61,949 nucleotides of DNA from contig DJWN01000045.1 of NCBI GenBank assembly GCA_002440975.1, positions 1 through 61,949 on the forward strand, in the 5' to 3' direction. Position numbers and translations under genes: made by a program. This document shows positions 44,077 through 53,946 of the stretch, one piece after another; the stretch's first letter is position 1; each line of letters opens with the position of its first letter. Source of the DNA: Bacteroidales bacterium UBA6229. Lineage in GTDB: Bacteria; Bacteroidota; Bacteroidia; Bacteroidales; F082. The notes beneath the pieces are model-generated. The model worked only from the letters and a program-made list of their open reading frames with translations, was not told where the DNA came from and searched no databases.

Positions 44077-44472
44077 ATGGAAAGAACATTTGTATGGACA
44101 GGGAGTTTATTAGCTGGAATTGCAGTAATTTTTGGAGCTTTGGGAGCGCATTGGCTTAGGGAAAATATTAGCATTACAAGCTTACAGAGTTTTGAAACCG
44201 GTGTCAGATACCAACTTTTTCATGCTTTGGCTATATTATATCTGGCCGCTCTACCCAAGAGATTCAAAGGCAAATTATGCGTTGCTTCTTATTACCTGTT
44301 TACTTTTGGCAGCCTGCTTTTTTCCTTTTCTATTTACTTGTTATCGACTTCTGATTTGACAGGTGTTAATTTTTCCTTTTTAGGCCCCGTAACACCCCTT
44401 GGAGGTCTATTGATGATAAGCGGCTGGTTGATGCTATTTATCAACAGCATCCGAAGTTTTAAGGAAGTTTAA
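44077..44472 (+). CDS. DUF423 membrane protein
   Basis: 131 residues from ATG 44077, with four membrane helices and the DUF423 signature IFGALGAHWLR near residues 19-30 and LGPVTPLGGLLMISGW near 105. The short family occurs widely in bacteria (YwdK in Bacillus); its function is not known. The last 14 bp overlap the convergent DUF481 gene. Confidence 0.88.
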   Translation: MERTFVWTGSLLAGIAVIFGALGAHWLRENISITSLQSFETGVRYQLFHALAILYLAALPKRFKGKLCVASYYLFTFGSLLFSFSIYLLSTSDLTGVNFSFLGPVTPLGGLLMISGWLMLFINSIRSFKEV

Positions 44473-45235
44473 ATATCAAACCTGTCTTAATTTCCTGGTC
44501 ATCGTTAACAGATTCGCCAATTGCAACACTGCGATGCAGGTAACGTATTTTTAGGCTGAGTGCTAAATTCTTTAACACATCAACTGTAAGATTCATATCT
44601 GCTGAAAACCTGAAATCTTTAAAGTCTTCCAAAGCTGGCTGATAATAGGTGACAATACCTAACTGTGCTTGTTCTGACAAGCTCATTGCCAGCGATATAT
44701 AATTTGTTGATCTGTAATGACTAACAATTATCTGAGGATCAGTAGTATAGTGCTCGTCTTCATGCATTACGCCAATCCCTACAAATAGCTTTAATGGTTT
44801 GTTTAGGCTTGAATCAGAAAAGAGTTGCACCAAATCTGATCGCACACCCATTCCTAACAAAAACCTGGATTGCAACTGCAAAAACTGATCGAACTCGAGT
44901 TGTGTGAAAGCTTCAGCCATAAACATATCTTTATTCAACTGCCTGATCGAGCGCAGGTGAATAAATCCTTTATTCTTGGTTTTCTGCTTATTAGCCCGCT
45001 TGAAATCATACTCAATCACGGCATAATAATCCTGAATGGGGTTGTTCCAATCAAGACGCAGCTGCTCACCAACCTCAAACTCGTTGGTATTTCCGGATGA
45101 AAAATCTATGCTGGTGGTATTTCTCATACCAAAGCCGGGCTCGTCATACTCCCTGCGGTAACGCTCTGTGTTTACCTGAGCAAATGCGGCAGAGGAAAAA
45201 CTGATAAAAAGAAATGCGATGAACAATCTTTGCAT
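44459..45235 (-). CDS. DUF481 outer-membrane beta-barrel protein
   Basis: 258 residues with a signal peptide ending AFAQ near residue 19. The rest is a series of amphipathic strands with alternating hydrophobic residues and tight turns, ending in a C-terminal strand KTGLIFKLP, as in DUF481 (YdiY-like) barrels. Substrate unknown. It lies 2 bp after lolA in the run ftsK-lolA-DUF481, so it may be delivered or monitored with that envelope set, which is inference. Confidence 0.78.
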   Translation of the reverse strand: MQRLFIAFLFISFSSAAFAQVNTERYRREYDEPGFGMRNTTSIDFSSGNTNEFEVGEQLRLDWNNPIQDYYAVIEYDFKRANKQKTKNKGFIHLRSIRQLNKDMFMAEAFTQLEFDQFLQLQSRFLLGMGVRSDLVQLFSDSSLNKPLKLFVGIGVMHEDEHYTTDPQIIVSHYRSTNYISLAMSLSEQAQLGIVTYYQPALEDFKDFRFSADMNLTVDVLKNLALSLKIRYLHRSVAIGESVNDDQEIKTGLIFKLP

Positions 45236-45237
45236 AC

Positions 45238-45891
45238 CTATCGCATGTCAATCACTTCAAAATCAGGGTAATCAGATTCATTAAACTCAAAAAACCCATC
45301 CTCAGGCAAGAATTTATCATCCAGCTTTTTGATCACATACATAAACTCATTTCCGCCGCTGTCGAAAATAGTTAACTGCTTGATAAGAAGGCCTTTCACT
45401 TCAATGTCGATATGAATTCTTGAGAACTTTTTCCCACTTTCGGGCTTCAGCTCAATGGTTCTAATTTCGGGATTTTGGTTTCGCCGGCCAGCCTGGTAAT
45501 AACTGATCTTATGATCATCATAGTAAGAAGTCATTAAACGGCTTGGTGTGATATTTTCTTCACCTTCCTGGGCATCGCTAACCATTACTTCTTCAGAATC
45601 ACCGAGTACTGTCCATATGGTGCTGCCATTTGAGATAACAGTCTGGCCGGCCATAACAAGTTTATAGGCATCTCCCTGAATATAAACCTCTCCTGATTTC
45701 ATTTCGTCGATTCCTGCTTCCTGATTGACCATTCTGTAATCAAAATCAACCTTCATTGCCGGATAGGCTTTTGTTTGGTCAATTACTTTTTTCAAAAATT
45801 CCTCGGCGGTATCCTGAGCACTCAGCTGCAAAGCAATTCCTGCAACCACTATCAAAATCAATCTTTTCAACATCATTTTCATTCTAATCAA
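45238..45891 (-). CDS. lolA: LolA-like outer-membrane lipoprotein carrier
   Basis: 217 residues with a signal peptide ending LSAQ. The mature part has the LolA pattern: FLKKVIDQTKAYPAMKVDFDYRM, then SGEVYIQGDAYKLVMAGQTVISNGSTIW and a C-terminal LTIFDSGG strand. LolA moves lipoproteins across the periplasm. The adjacency to ftsK is common in Bacteroidota. Overlaps ftsK by 8 bp. Confidence 0.85.
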   Translation of the reverse strand: MIRMKMMLKRLILIVVAGIALQLSAQDTAEEFLKKVIDQTKAYPAMKVDFDYRMVNQEAGIDEMKSGEVYIQGDAYKLVMAGQTVISNGSTIWTVLGDSEEVMVSDAQEGEENITPSRLMTSYYDDHKISYYQAGRRNQNPEIRTIELKPESGKKFSRIHIDIEVKGLLIKQLTIFDSGGNEFMYVIKKLDDKFLPEDGFFEFNESDYPDFEVIDMR

Positions 45892-48379
45892 TATTAGGCA
45901 TATCCAAATCCTTCAAAAACTGTTCCAAAGCCATTTCGTTAGCCACTTTCACTTCGCGGGCCTTGCTTCCCTCAAAGGGGCCAACGATTCCGGCAGCTTC
46001 CAACTGGTCGATAATACGGCCGGCACGGTTGTAACCCAGTTTGAGTTTGCGTTGCAAGAGCGAGGTGGAGCCCTGCTGCGTTTGTACGATTATCCGGGCA
46101 GCATCTTCAAACAATTCATCACGTTCGGTGGCATCAAAAACATCACCAGCTTCATCTTGTTCCTCGGCAAATTCGGGCAGGTGATAGGCATCAGGATACC
46201 CACGTTGCGAACCAATAAATTCTGTTAGTCGCTCCACCTCCGGTGTATCAATAAAAGCACATTGAAGCCGCACCAGATCACTCCCCGTGGAAAGTAGCAT
46301 ATCGCCGCGACCAATAAGTTGATCAGCCCCTTTGGTATCTAGAATTGTTCTGGAATCTGTTCCGGAGATCACTCTAAATGCAATACGTGCCGGGAAATTA
46401 GCTTTGATCGTTCCGGTGATGATATTGACAGAAGGCCTTTGTGTGGCAATAATCAAATGAATCCCAACTGCCCGAGCAAGCTGTGCCAGGCGAGTAATCG
46501 GACTTTCGATCTCTTTTCCGGCGGTCATGATTAAATCGGCAAACTCATCTACCACCAACACGATATAAGGCAAAAACCGATGCCCATGCATGGGATTCAG
46601 TTTTCTTGATTTAAATTTAACGTTGTATTCCTTAATATTTCTTACCTGAGCATCTTTGAGCAATTCATAGCGGTTATCCATTTCGATGCTAAGCGAATTG
46701 AGTGTACGCACTACTTTTCTGGTATCTGTGATGATAGCTTCCTCTGAATCAGGTAATTTGGCCAGATAATGCCTTTCAATACGACTAAACAAACTAAGCT
46801 CCACCTTTTTGGGGTCAACCATCACAAATTTTAACTCGGCAGGATGCTTGCAGTATAGCAAAGAGGCAATGATTGCATTCAAACCTACCGATTTTCCTTG
46901 CCCGGTAGCTCCTGCCATCAGGATATGGGGCATTTTGGCTAAATCTGCTACAAAACTCTCGTTAGCAATTGTTTTGCCCAGGCCAAAAGGCAATTCAAAT
47001 TTGTTGTCAGAAAATCTCTCTGAGCCAATGATCGTTCTCATCGAAACGATCTCAGGCTTTTGATTGGGAACCTCAATACCAACAGTTCCTTTGCCTGGTA
47101 TGGGAGCAATGATTCTAATTCCAATGGCAGACAAACTAAGCGCGATATCATCTTCGAGGCCTTTGATGCGTGCAATACGAACTCCGGCAGCCGGGATAAT
47201 TTCATACAAGGTCACAGTCGGTCCGATGGTGGCTTTAATCTTTTCGATACCAATACTATAATTGGCAAGTGTTTCGACGATGCGAACCTTATTAGCCTCG
47301 AGCTCACTGCGTTCAACACTGACGCCGCCCTCACCATAGTCGGTTAACAAATCCAGGTGCGGAAACTGATAGTCGGGCAAATCAAGTGTTGGATCAAACT
47401 GAGTATCCAAACCCTGACGGTCAATTGTACCTTTGGTTCGCGTTTCTTCCTGTTTAACAGGTTCGATGCTAAATTCTATTTCTTCTTCCTCTGCTTCGGC
47501 TTGTTTTGCTTTGTCGTCAAGTGGTAAATCAACTTCCAAACTTACTGAACCATGCTCTTCTGAATCTTCGTTTTTCAACTTGTTGCCCGTTCCTATTTCA
47601 GGTTTCTCAAAACCCGAATCTTCCTCATCATCAACAGCATACTCAATAGTGTTATATTTGTCACCAACTAAATCGGGCGAAGGCTTAGTATTTTTTGATT
47701 GCTTTTGATTGCTGTTTCCCGCATTTCGGTTTCTGTTGAAAGTAAGGTTAAACTCAAGAATGACATAAGTAGCGAAAGTGAAGGTAAGCGCGATGATAAT
47801 TCCCGCTGTTCCAATTATTCCTTTCAGATAGATATGAAGGTAATGCCCTAAAACACCACCCAACACATTCAGCGGATCAGACCTGAAGATGAAAGCAAGC
47901 AACAACGGAAGCCATAGCAAACTCATGAAACCATATTTCCATAGCGTCCAGCCTTTGATCAGATTAAGGCCGGTACCCAGGTGAATTCCTAAAATTAACA
48001 ATAAAAACACCAGGAAATAAGCCCCAAGACCAAATACCTCTTTCACGAAAAACTGCGCAAAAAATGCTCCCAGATTTCCAGTCCAGTTACTAATATTCAA
48101 TTCAATATCGGTAAGCAGCCGGCTGATTGGCATATCTGCAATAACATCATCCGTTACCTGATTGAACCAATTGACAAAAAAAGAGGTGAAAGCCAGAGCC
48201 AGATAAATAGCTACAAAAACAAGAAAAATACCAATCAGCTTTTTGAAAGGAAAATGACGACCTGGCTTGGTTCCCTTTTTTGAACCGACTGCAGTAGCAG
48301 ATTTCTTATTAGCTGTTTGATTAGATTTTTCCTTTTCTATAAAGGTATTGGTTTTTAACTTATTTGCTGGTCTGGCCAT
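45884..48379 (-). CDS. ftsK: DNA translocase FtsK
   Basis: Septum-located pump that clears and orients chromosomes at division. 831 residues: basic N-terminus, four membrane helices (near 48-68, 110-135, 140-165, 180-205), an acidic linker (residues about 225-320, rich in E and D), then the RecA-like motor with Walker A GATGQGKS and Walker B IVLVVDEFADL, and the C-terminal gamma winged helix (QQGSTSLLQRKLKLGYNRAGRIIDQLEAAGIVG) that reads KOPS-type sequences. Length is normal for the phylum. Confidence 0.96.
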   Translation of the reverse strand: MARPANKLKTNTFIEKEKSNQTANKKSATAVGSKKGTKPGRHFPFKKLIGIFLVFVAIYLALAFTSFFVNWFNQVTDDVIADMPISRLLTDIELNISNWTGNLGAFFAQFFVKEVFGLGAYFLVFLLLILGIHLGTGLNLIKGWTLWKYGFMSLLWLPLLLAFIFRSDPLNVLGGVLGHYLHIYLKGIIGTAGIIIALTFTFATYVILEFNLTFNRNRNAGNSNQKQSKNTKPSPDLVGDKYNTIEYAVDDEEDSGFEKPEIGTGNKLKNEDSEEHGSVSLEVDLPLDDKAKQAEAEEEEIEFSIEPVKQEETRTKGTIDRQGLDTQFDPTLDLPDYQFPHLDLLTDYGEGGVSVERSELEANKVRIVETLANYSIGIEKIKATIGPTVTLYEIIPAAGVRIARIKGLEDDIALSLSAIGIRIIAPIPGKGTVGIEVPNQKPEIVSMRTIIGSERFSDNKFELPFGLGKTIANESFVADLAKMPHILMAGATGQGKSVGLNAIIASLLYCKHPAELKFVMVDPKKVELSLFSRIERHYLAKLPDSEEAIITDTRKVVRTLNSLSIEMDNRYELLKDAQVRNIKEYNVKFKSRKLNPMHGHRFLPYIVLVVDEFADLIMTAGKEIESPITRLAQLARAVGIHLIIATQRPSVNIITGTIKANFPARIAFRVISGTDSRTILDTKGADQLIGRGDMLLSTGSDLVRLQCAFIDTPEVERLTEFIGSQRGYPDAYHLPEFAEEQDEAGDVFDATERDELFEDAARIIVQTQQGSTSLLQRKLKLGYNRAGRIIDQLEAAGIVGPFEGSKAREVKVANEMALEQFLKDLDMPNID

Positions 48380-48406
48380 GCGTAATTTTCATTTGAATTG
48401 AAAACA

Positions 48407-48414
48407 CAAAAGTA
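48407..48414 (-). promoter_or_regulatory. Promoter -7 element of ftsK-lolA-DUF481
   Basis: Minus strand TACTTTTG, a perfect -7 element 27 bp upstream of the ftsK ATG. Confidence 0.5.
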
Positions 48415-48449
48415 GCAAAATTGCAGCGACCCATAAAGACAAAATAAAA

Positions 48450-48484
48450 GAAGCACGAACCGGCTTTCAACCAGTTGATGCTTC
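48450..48484 (-). terminator. Terminator after rnfA
   Basis: GAAGCA and TGCTTC close a hairpin whose inner part (AACCGG with CCAGTT) continues the stem with one wobble. On the minus strand it is followed by TTTTATTTTG. It ends the rnfBCDGEA transcript just before the ftsK promoter. Confidence 0.65.
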
Positions 48485-48520
48485 CTGATAAGTGAGCGTG
48501 ATCGTCAATCAAAATTTGAT

Positions 48521-49093
48521 TTAAACAATTCCCGTAAATCCCATAAATGCCAGAGCCAAAATACCGGCTGTTACGAGGGCTATTGGCACACCGCGCATAC
48601 CAGCAGGCACTTCCATCAAATCCAGGTGCTCACGGATTCCGGCAAAAATAACCATCGCCAGCGCGAAACCAGCTGCATTTGAGATGGCGTAAACAACACC
48701 TTCCAATAAATTAAAGTCTTTTTGAATGGTAAGAATAGCCACACCAAGCACGGCACAGTTGGTGGTGATCAGTGGCAAGAATACGCCCAGCGCACCATAA
48801 AGTGCCGGACTTACCTTTTTCAAAATGATTTCAACCATTTGCACCAAAGAAGCAATTACAAGGATAAAGGCTATGGTTTGGAGGAACTGAATTCCCAATG
48901 GGGTAAGCACATAAGTTTGTATCAACCAGGTAACAATGGTGGCGAGCGTCATTACAAAAAGCACGGCGCCGCCCATGCCGATTGAAGTGGAAAGTTTATT
49001 GGAAACCCCAACAAAGGGACAAATTCCCAAAAACTGCGCCAACACAATATTGTTGACAAAAATGGCTGATATGATGATAATGATATAATCCAT
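48521..49093 (-). CDS. rnfA: Rnf complex subunit RnfA
   Basis: 190 residues, six membrane helices, with ISAIFVNNIVLAQFLGICPFVGVS at the N-terminus and FLPLITTNCAVLGVA in the middle; the two conserved cysteines in half-membrane helices (GICPF, TTNCAV) sit where RnfA/NqrE hold a shared [2Fe-2S] centre with RnfE. Last gene of rnfBCDGEA. The complex couples ferredoxin oxidation and NAD+ reduction to Na+ or H+ export. Confidence 0.96.
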   Translation of the reverse strand: MDYIIIIISAIFVNNIVLAQFLGICPFVGVSNKLSTSIGMGGAVLFVMTLATIVTWLIQTYVLTPLGIQFLQTIAFILVIASLVQMVEIILKKVSPALYGALGVFLPLITTNCAVLGVAILTIQKDFNLLEGVVYAISNAAGFALAMVIFAGIREHLDLMEVPAGMRGVPIALVTAGILALAFMGFTGIV

Positions 49094-49107
49094 GACTAAT
49101 CAGTTTA

Positions 49108-49695
49108 TTATTTCGACTTATTCAGTTTGTTCGACAGCGCAATGAGGTATCCCAAAGCAATGAAAGCACCAGGAGCCAATACAAAAACCAGCATCAAATC
49201 TCCAGGAATTAATTTGATGTTAAAGATTGCTCCACTTCCGAGTAATTCTCTCACGCCACCAAGAATAGTAAGCGCAAAAGCAAAGCCCAGCCCCATGCCA
49301 AGCCCGTCAATCACTGATGCACCAATTCCATTTTTGGATGCAAAAGCTTCAGCTCTGCCAAGTACAATACAGTTCACAACAATCAAAGGGATAAACAAAC
49401 CCAACTGTTCAAACAAAGCTGGTGCATAAGCTTGCATCAGCAATTCTACAATCGTTACAAAGGAAGCAATGATCACAATAAAGCTGGGAATACGCACTTT
49501 GTCAGGAATGAAATTCTTGATCAGCGAAACAACCAGATTCGACATGACCAATACAAAAGTAGTGGCCAGCCCCATCCCAAGGCCATTAATAGCACTTGTG
49601 GTTACGCCAAGCGTTGGACAAAGTCCGAGTAACAATACAAATACCGGATTTTCTTTGATTAATCCTTTGGTGAAATTTTTGAGGTTCTTATTCAT
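49108..49695 (-). CDS. rnfE: Rnf complex subunit RnfE
   Basis: 195 residues from ATG 49695, whose first base is the last of the rnfG stop; the frame is open to 49734 but that start is inside rnfG. Six membrane helices, paralogous to RnfA, with KENPVFVLLLGLCPTLGVT and FIPLIVVNCIVLGRAEAFA carrying the cluster cysteines. Pairs with RnfA in the membrane. Confidence 0.95.
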   Translation of the reverse strand: MNKNLKNFTKGLIKENPVFVLLLGLCPTLGVTTSAINGLGMGLATTFVLVMSNLVVSLIKNFIPDKVRIPSFIVIIASFVTIVELLMQAYAPALFEQLGLFIPLIVVNCIVLGRAEAFASKNGIGASVIDGLGMGLGFAFALTILGGVRELLGSGAIFNIKLIPGDLMLVFVLAPGAFIALGYLIALSNKLNKSK

Positions 49696-50279
49696 TATTT
49701 GGTTCCTCCCTGATTTGCCAGATAAGTTTCGCATGCTCGTTTCACTGCATCCGTATAAGCCCGAGAGCTGATCGTTGCAGCCGTAATTGCATCCACATCT
49801 CCGCCGTCTTTCTCTACGGCCAACTTAAATGATGTCGGGTTTTTTCCGTTAAACTGCTCACTCCAGGGCGATTTATTCTTCTGCATTTTATCACCCAGCC
49901 CAGGAGTTTCCTTGTGTTCGAGCACCGAGATATTATTGATCGATCCGTCGGGCAATATGCCAACCATCAATTTGATGTTTCCGCTAAAGCCTTTGTTTGT
50001 AAAAGTGCTGATGGCCGCTCCCACAAACTGATCGTTTTGATAAGCCATATTAAACTGCAAGCTATCCTCCTCCCAGGCCGATTTCACTTGCAGCACTTCC
50101 AGCCGGTCAAATGCAGGCAACACCGCTTTAATTGCGGCCTCCTGCTTGGCTTTCTTGGCCAGTGCAATTGGCTCTTTGGTAAGGTTGAACACCATCCCAA
50201 GAGAAAAAGCTGCCACTGCTGTGATTAGCAACAGCGTGCTCACCATATTGAAAAACGAAGATTCTTTCTTTCCAGCCAT
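49695..50279 (-). CDS. rnfG: Rnf complex subunit RnfG
   Basis: 194 residues: one N-terminal membrane helix (STLLLITAVAAFSLGMVFNL) and a periplasmic FMN-binding domain. The covalent flavin site is DAITAATISSRAY near residue 170, where the usual SGATI reads TAATI; the threonine is kept. Moves electrons on the outer face of the Rnf complex. Confidence 0.93.
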   Translation of the reverse strand: MAGKKESSFFNMVSTLLLITAVAAFSLGMVFNLTKEPIALAKKAKQEAAIKAVLPAFDRLEVLQVKSAWEEDSLQFNMAYQNDQFVGAAISTFTNKGFSGNIKLMVGILPDGSINNISVLEHKETPGLGDKMQKNKSPWSEQFNGKNPTSFKLAVEKDGGDVDAITAATISSRAYTDAVKRACETYLANQGGTK

Positions 50280-50305
50280 AACTGCTAACTTATGATGTTC
50301 ATTAA

Positions 50306-51313
50306 TTATTTCTTATTGGCGACCAACCCAAAACGTTTGGGTTTAAAGCTGTTGTTGATCAATGGCACAAAGGCGTTCATGATAAGAATCGCAAAGGAAA
50401 TGCCTTCCGGATAGGCACCCCACATACGTATAATGATTGTAATCAACCCGATGCCTATTCCGTAAATCCATTTCCCGCTGATATTCATCGGCGAGCTCAC
50501 CATATCAGTAGCCATATAAATTGCTCCCAACATCAAACCACCTGTGAAAAGATGGAAAGTAGGGTCAATATAAAAGGTTGGATCAATCAGATGGAAAATA
50601 CCGGCAAAAACAAAAACTGTCAGGATGATCGAAACAGGCACCTGCCAGTCGATAACTTTACGCCAAATCATAAATAATCCTCCGATGATGAGGGCAATTG
50701 CTGACATCTCGCCCAGAGAGCCACTCATATTTCCGGTAAGTCGATCCAAGTATGCCGGCATGGAAGGATCGGCCAGAATCTGATCAACTGTTTTTCCTGC
50801 ATCAAGGCCTTCTTTCAATAAACCCAAGGCGGTTGGGCCGGTGATAGCATCTGTTAAGCCTTCGGCAAAAATTGGTTTGGCAACCGGCCAGCTGGTCATC
50901 TGAACCGGAAAGGAAATCAGCATAAAGACACGACCGACCAATGCAGGATTGAAAGGATTTTTCCCCAAGCCACCGAAAGACATTTTTCCTATTCCAATGG
51001 TGACCAAAGCACCAATAACTAAAATCCACCAGGGCAGGTTGGCCGGCACATTAAATGCCAACAACAATCCGGCAACTACAGCAGATCCGTCCGTAATCGT
51101 AACCGGTCCTTTGATGAGGTATTTCTGAATTACCCATTCGAAGAACAAACAGGATATTACGGCAATCAACAACACACGGACAGCATCAAGGCCAAAAAAA
51201 TAAGTTGATACTAATATGGCTGGAACCAGTGCCAGCACAACGGTGTACATGATCTTTTTTACACTTTCTTCTCCGTGCACATGCGGAGAGCCTGATATGG
51301 TAAATTGACTCAT
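50306..51313 (-). CDS. rnfD: Rnf complex subunit RnfD
   Basis: 335 residues, about ten membrane helices. Starts FTISGSPHVHGEESVKKIMY as RnfD proteins do. The flavinylation threonine is probably in ITGPTALG near residue 165, and conserved GKNPFNPALVGRVFMLISFP and MATDMVSSPM follow. Membrane FMN subunit of the pump, between rnfC and rnfG. Confidence 0.95.
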   Translation of the reverse strand: MSQFTISGSPHVHGEESVKKIMYTVVLALVPAILVSTYFFGLDAVRVLLIAVISCLFFEWVIQKYLIKGPVTITDGSAVVAGLLLAFNVPANLPWWILVIGALVTIGIGKMSFGGLGKNPFNPALVGRVFMLISFPVQMTSWPVAKPIFAEGLTDAITGPTALGLLKEGLDAGKTVDQILADPSMPAYLDRLTGNMSGSLGEMSAIALIIGGLFMIWRKVIDWQVPVSIILTVFVFAGIFHLIDPTFYIDPTFHLFTGGLMLGAIYMATDMVSSPMNISGKWIYGIGIGLITIIIRMWGAYPEGISFAILIMNAFVPLINNSFKPKRFGLVANKK

Positions 51314-51327
51314 TGTATTCTGTTTAA

Positions 51328-52665
51328 TTATTTGCGCGAACGGATTATTTGTCCCACTTTGTTCTTGCCAAGTCTTAGGTAATCAAGCAATGGGAGATTT
51401 GAAGGACAGGTAAACTGGCAGGATCCACACTCTATACAATCCATGATTTTCTCTGTCTCAGCACGTTCGTACAAGCTAAGTTTTGCCATTTTTGCCAAAA
51501 GAAAAGGCTCAAGACCCATCGGACATGCTATGGTACATTTTGAGCAACGGATACAAGTTTGCGGAATTCCACGCCTGCTCTCTTCATTTTTCATCAGCAA
51601 AATACCTGATGAACCTTTCACGATTGGAACTTCCAGGCTGGTAATAGCTTTGCCCATCATAGGACCGCCATTGATTATTTTACCAGTATTATCCGGAAGA
51701 CCTTCAGCGGCTTCAATCAGCATTTGTACAGGCGTTCCAACACGCACCATGAAATTTGACGGTTTCTTTACAGCCTTACCTGTAACTGTCACAACCCTTT
51801 CGATCAAAGGTTTATTCTTTTGAACAGCTTCGTAAACAGCCACTGCGGTTCCTACATTACTCACTATGCAACCCACTTCGATAGGCAGTTTGCCGGAAGG
51901 AACTTCCCTGTTTACAGTTGCTTTGATCAATTGCTTCTCACCACCTTGCGGATACTTAACTTTAAGCGGTTGAATTGAAATGCCTGCGTATTGTTTGGCT
52001 AACTCTGACAGGTGATTGATGGCATCCGGTTTATTATTTTCGATCCCAACGATAGCCTTTTCCACCTCAAGAGCCTTCATCAGAATCTTGATACCGATCA
52101 GCATCTCCTCTCCCTTTTCGAGCATCAGCCGATGATCGGAAGTAAGGTAAGGCTCGCACTCCACGCCATTAATGATTAGATATTCGGCCTTCTTTCCATC
52201 AGGAATCATCAGCTTGACATGAGTAGGAAATGTAGCACCACCTAATCCCACAATACCACATTGCTTAATCTGATCAATGATGGCTTGTTTGTCGGCCTTT
52301 ATTTCACGAATGATGGCTTCGGAGGTATCAATTCCCTCTTCCCACTTTTCCTCTTCCTGAACCTCAATAAATATAGCAGGACGGCGATATCCCGAACTGT
52401 CGATTGCATCATCCACCTTGAGTACTTTTCCGGTAAAAGGTGAGTGCAGATTTGCGGCAATAAAGCCCTCAGCTTTGGCAATTAACTGACCTGTATTAAC
52501 CTCGTCGCCACGCTTTACAAGCGGTTTTGATGGGGCTCCCAGATTTTGGCCAAGGGGAACAATCGCTTGTTTTGGGAAAGGCAGTTTTTGAATGGGTGCA
52601 TGAGCCGAAATCTTGTTCTCCTCCGGATGTACACCGCCTTTTTTAAATGTTTTCAACGCAATCAT
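51328..52665 (-). CDS. rnfC: Rnf complex subunit RnfC
   Basis: 445 residues. N-terminal GGVHPEENK and Complex1-51K-like fold with GIVGLGGATFPTHVK (NADH/FMN site) near 140, then SLBB domain and two [4Fe-4S] sites near the end, CIRCSKCTIACP and CIECGSCQFTCP. Peripheral NAD-side subunit of Rnf. 12 bp from rnfB. Confidence 0.96.
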   Translation of the reverse strand: MIALKTFKKGGVHPEENKISAHAPIQKLPFPKQAIVPLGQNLGAPSKPLVKRGDEVNTGQLIAKAEGFIAANLHSPFTGKVLKVDDAIDSSGYRRPAIFIEVQEEEKWEEGIDTSEAIIREIKADKQAIIDQIKQCGIVGLGGATFPTHVKLMIPDGKKAEYLIINGVECEPYLTSDHRLMLEKGEEMLIGIKILMKALEVEKAIVGIENNKPDAINHLSELAKQYAGISIQPLKVKYPQGGEKQLIKATVNREVPSGKLPIEVGCIVSNVGTAVAVYEAVQKNKPLIERVVTVTGKAVKKPSNFMVRVGTPVQMLIEAAEGLPDNTGKIINGGPMMGKAITSLEVPIVKGSSGILLMKNEESRRGIPQTCIRCSKCTIACPMGLEPFLLAKMAKLSLYERAETEKIMDCIECGSCQFTCPSNLPLLDYLRLGKNKVGQIIRSRK

Positions 52666-52677
52666 CTTCTTCGAAAT

Positions 52678-53610
52678 TTATGATTGAGAATCCTTCTGAG
52701 GATCCGATTTGGTATCGTGAGTAACTGTCATTGTTGTTTTTGTTTCAACAACTTCCTCTTCAGTCTCGGCTTTCTTCTTCCTGACCGGAAAGTTAATTTC
52801 GTGAATGGCATTGGTAGGACAAACCTCAACGCATTTGCGACATAATTTACATTTTATCGGATCGATATAAGCCAGGTTGTTGCTCATGGTGATGGCATCG
52901 AACGTACATACCTTGAAACATATAGAACATCCTATGCAAGCCACTCCACAATTCTTTTTGGCAATGCCGCCTTTGTCCTGATTGATACACGAAACAAAAA
53001 TTCTGCGGTCTTTCTTTCCTTTGGGTCTCAACTCGATGATACTTCTTGGACATGCCTTAACACAGGCACCACAGGCCACACATTTATCATTTACTACAGG
53101 GAGTCCTGTTTCAGGATTCATATGGATGGCATCAAAATCGCAGGAAGCAACACAATCGCCAAGCCCCAAACAACCAAACTGACATCCGCCTTCGCCTGCA
53201 TAAAGATTGTGTGCAAAAGCACAGGTGGAAGGCCCGTCGTAATTTACTTTGGCCGGGGAATTAGCTTTGCTTCCATTGCATCTGATCACAGCAATTAACG
53301 GATCCTGTTCCTCCACTTCCAATCCTAAAATGGAAGCAGCTTCCTTCATCACCTCATTGCCTCCTACCGGACAGTTCAAGCCTTCGAGTGATTGCTTTTC
53401 GTTGGCCGACTTTACAAGTGCCTCAGCAAAACTCCGGCAACCCGGAAACCCGCATCCACCACAATTCGCTTTGGGTAAAACCTCATCAACCAGATCAATT
53501 TTGGGGTCTTCCACTACCTTAAACTTTTGAGCCACAAAATACAGTATCACTGCTGCAATGGTCCCCAAAAGCCCAAGTGTTATCAATGCATACATCAAAA
53601 CTTCATTCAC
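52678..53610 (-). CDS. rnfB: Rnf complex ferredoxin subunit RnfB
   Basis: 310 residues: a membrane helix (1-25), the Fe-S domain CGGCGFPGCRSF near 49-60, a central cysteine-rich part (CAFAHNLYAGEGGCQFGCLGLGDC) and at least three ferredoxin-type motifs (CVACGACVKACP, CIGCSICFKVC, CKLCRKCVEVCP). It accepts electrons from ferredoxin. The C-terminal 40 residues are a charged tail without cysteines. First gene of the rnf operon. Confidence 0.95.
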   Translation of the reverse strand: MNEVLMYALITLGLLGTIAAVILYFVAQKFKVVEDPKIDLVDEVLPKANCGGCGFPGCRSFAEALVKSANEKQSLEGLNCPVGGNEVMKEAASILGLEVEEQDPLIAVIRCNGSKANSPAKVNYDGPSTCAFAHNLYAGEGGCQFGCLGLGDCVASCDFDAIHMNPETGLPVVNDKCVACGACVKACPRSIIELRPKGKKDRRIFVSCINQDKGGIAKKNCGVACIGCSICFKVCTFDAITMSNNLAYIDPIKCKLCRKCVEVCPTNAIHEINFPVRKKKAETEEEVVETKTTMTVTHDTKSDPQKDSQS

Positions 53611-53946
53611 AATATGTAGTTTTTAAGTTACAAACTTCTTTTTCAGGCAGTTTGACATCTTCATTAAATAGTCACACACTACCATTTGTTCTTTAGTGTT
53701 GAACAGCAGGCAAAATTAGCAGATTAGCTTGTATTTTCAAGCAATTGCAACTCTAATCAAATAAACGCTATATTGTTGTTAGTAAGTTATTTACATAATA
53801 ATACAATAAATGCAGCATAAACAAAAAACCCGAAACACACTGATTTTCAGCTATGTTTCGGGTCTGTTTAGAAACTTTCTAAATTGCCACTTAATCAGCA
53901 ATTTAGAACATATTTAAAGAACTCTATATTTGATTATCTCTTCAAA
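53611..53946 (-). terminator. Gene-free spacer with a strong terminator at 53829-53862
   Basis: 336 bp between rnfB and the T9SS gene upstream of it. CCCGAAACA (53829-53837) and TGTTTCGGG (53854-53862) form a perfect 9-bp stem, followed on the minus strand by a T-run. This ends the T9SS transcript, so rnf has its own promoter somewhere in the AT-rich 53611-53820, where I cannot place a perfect -7 element. Confidence 0.85.
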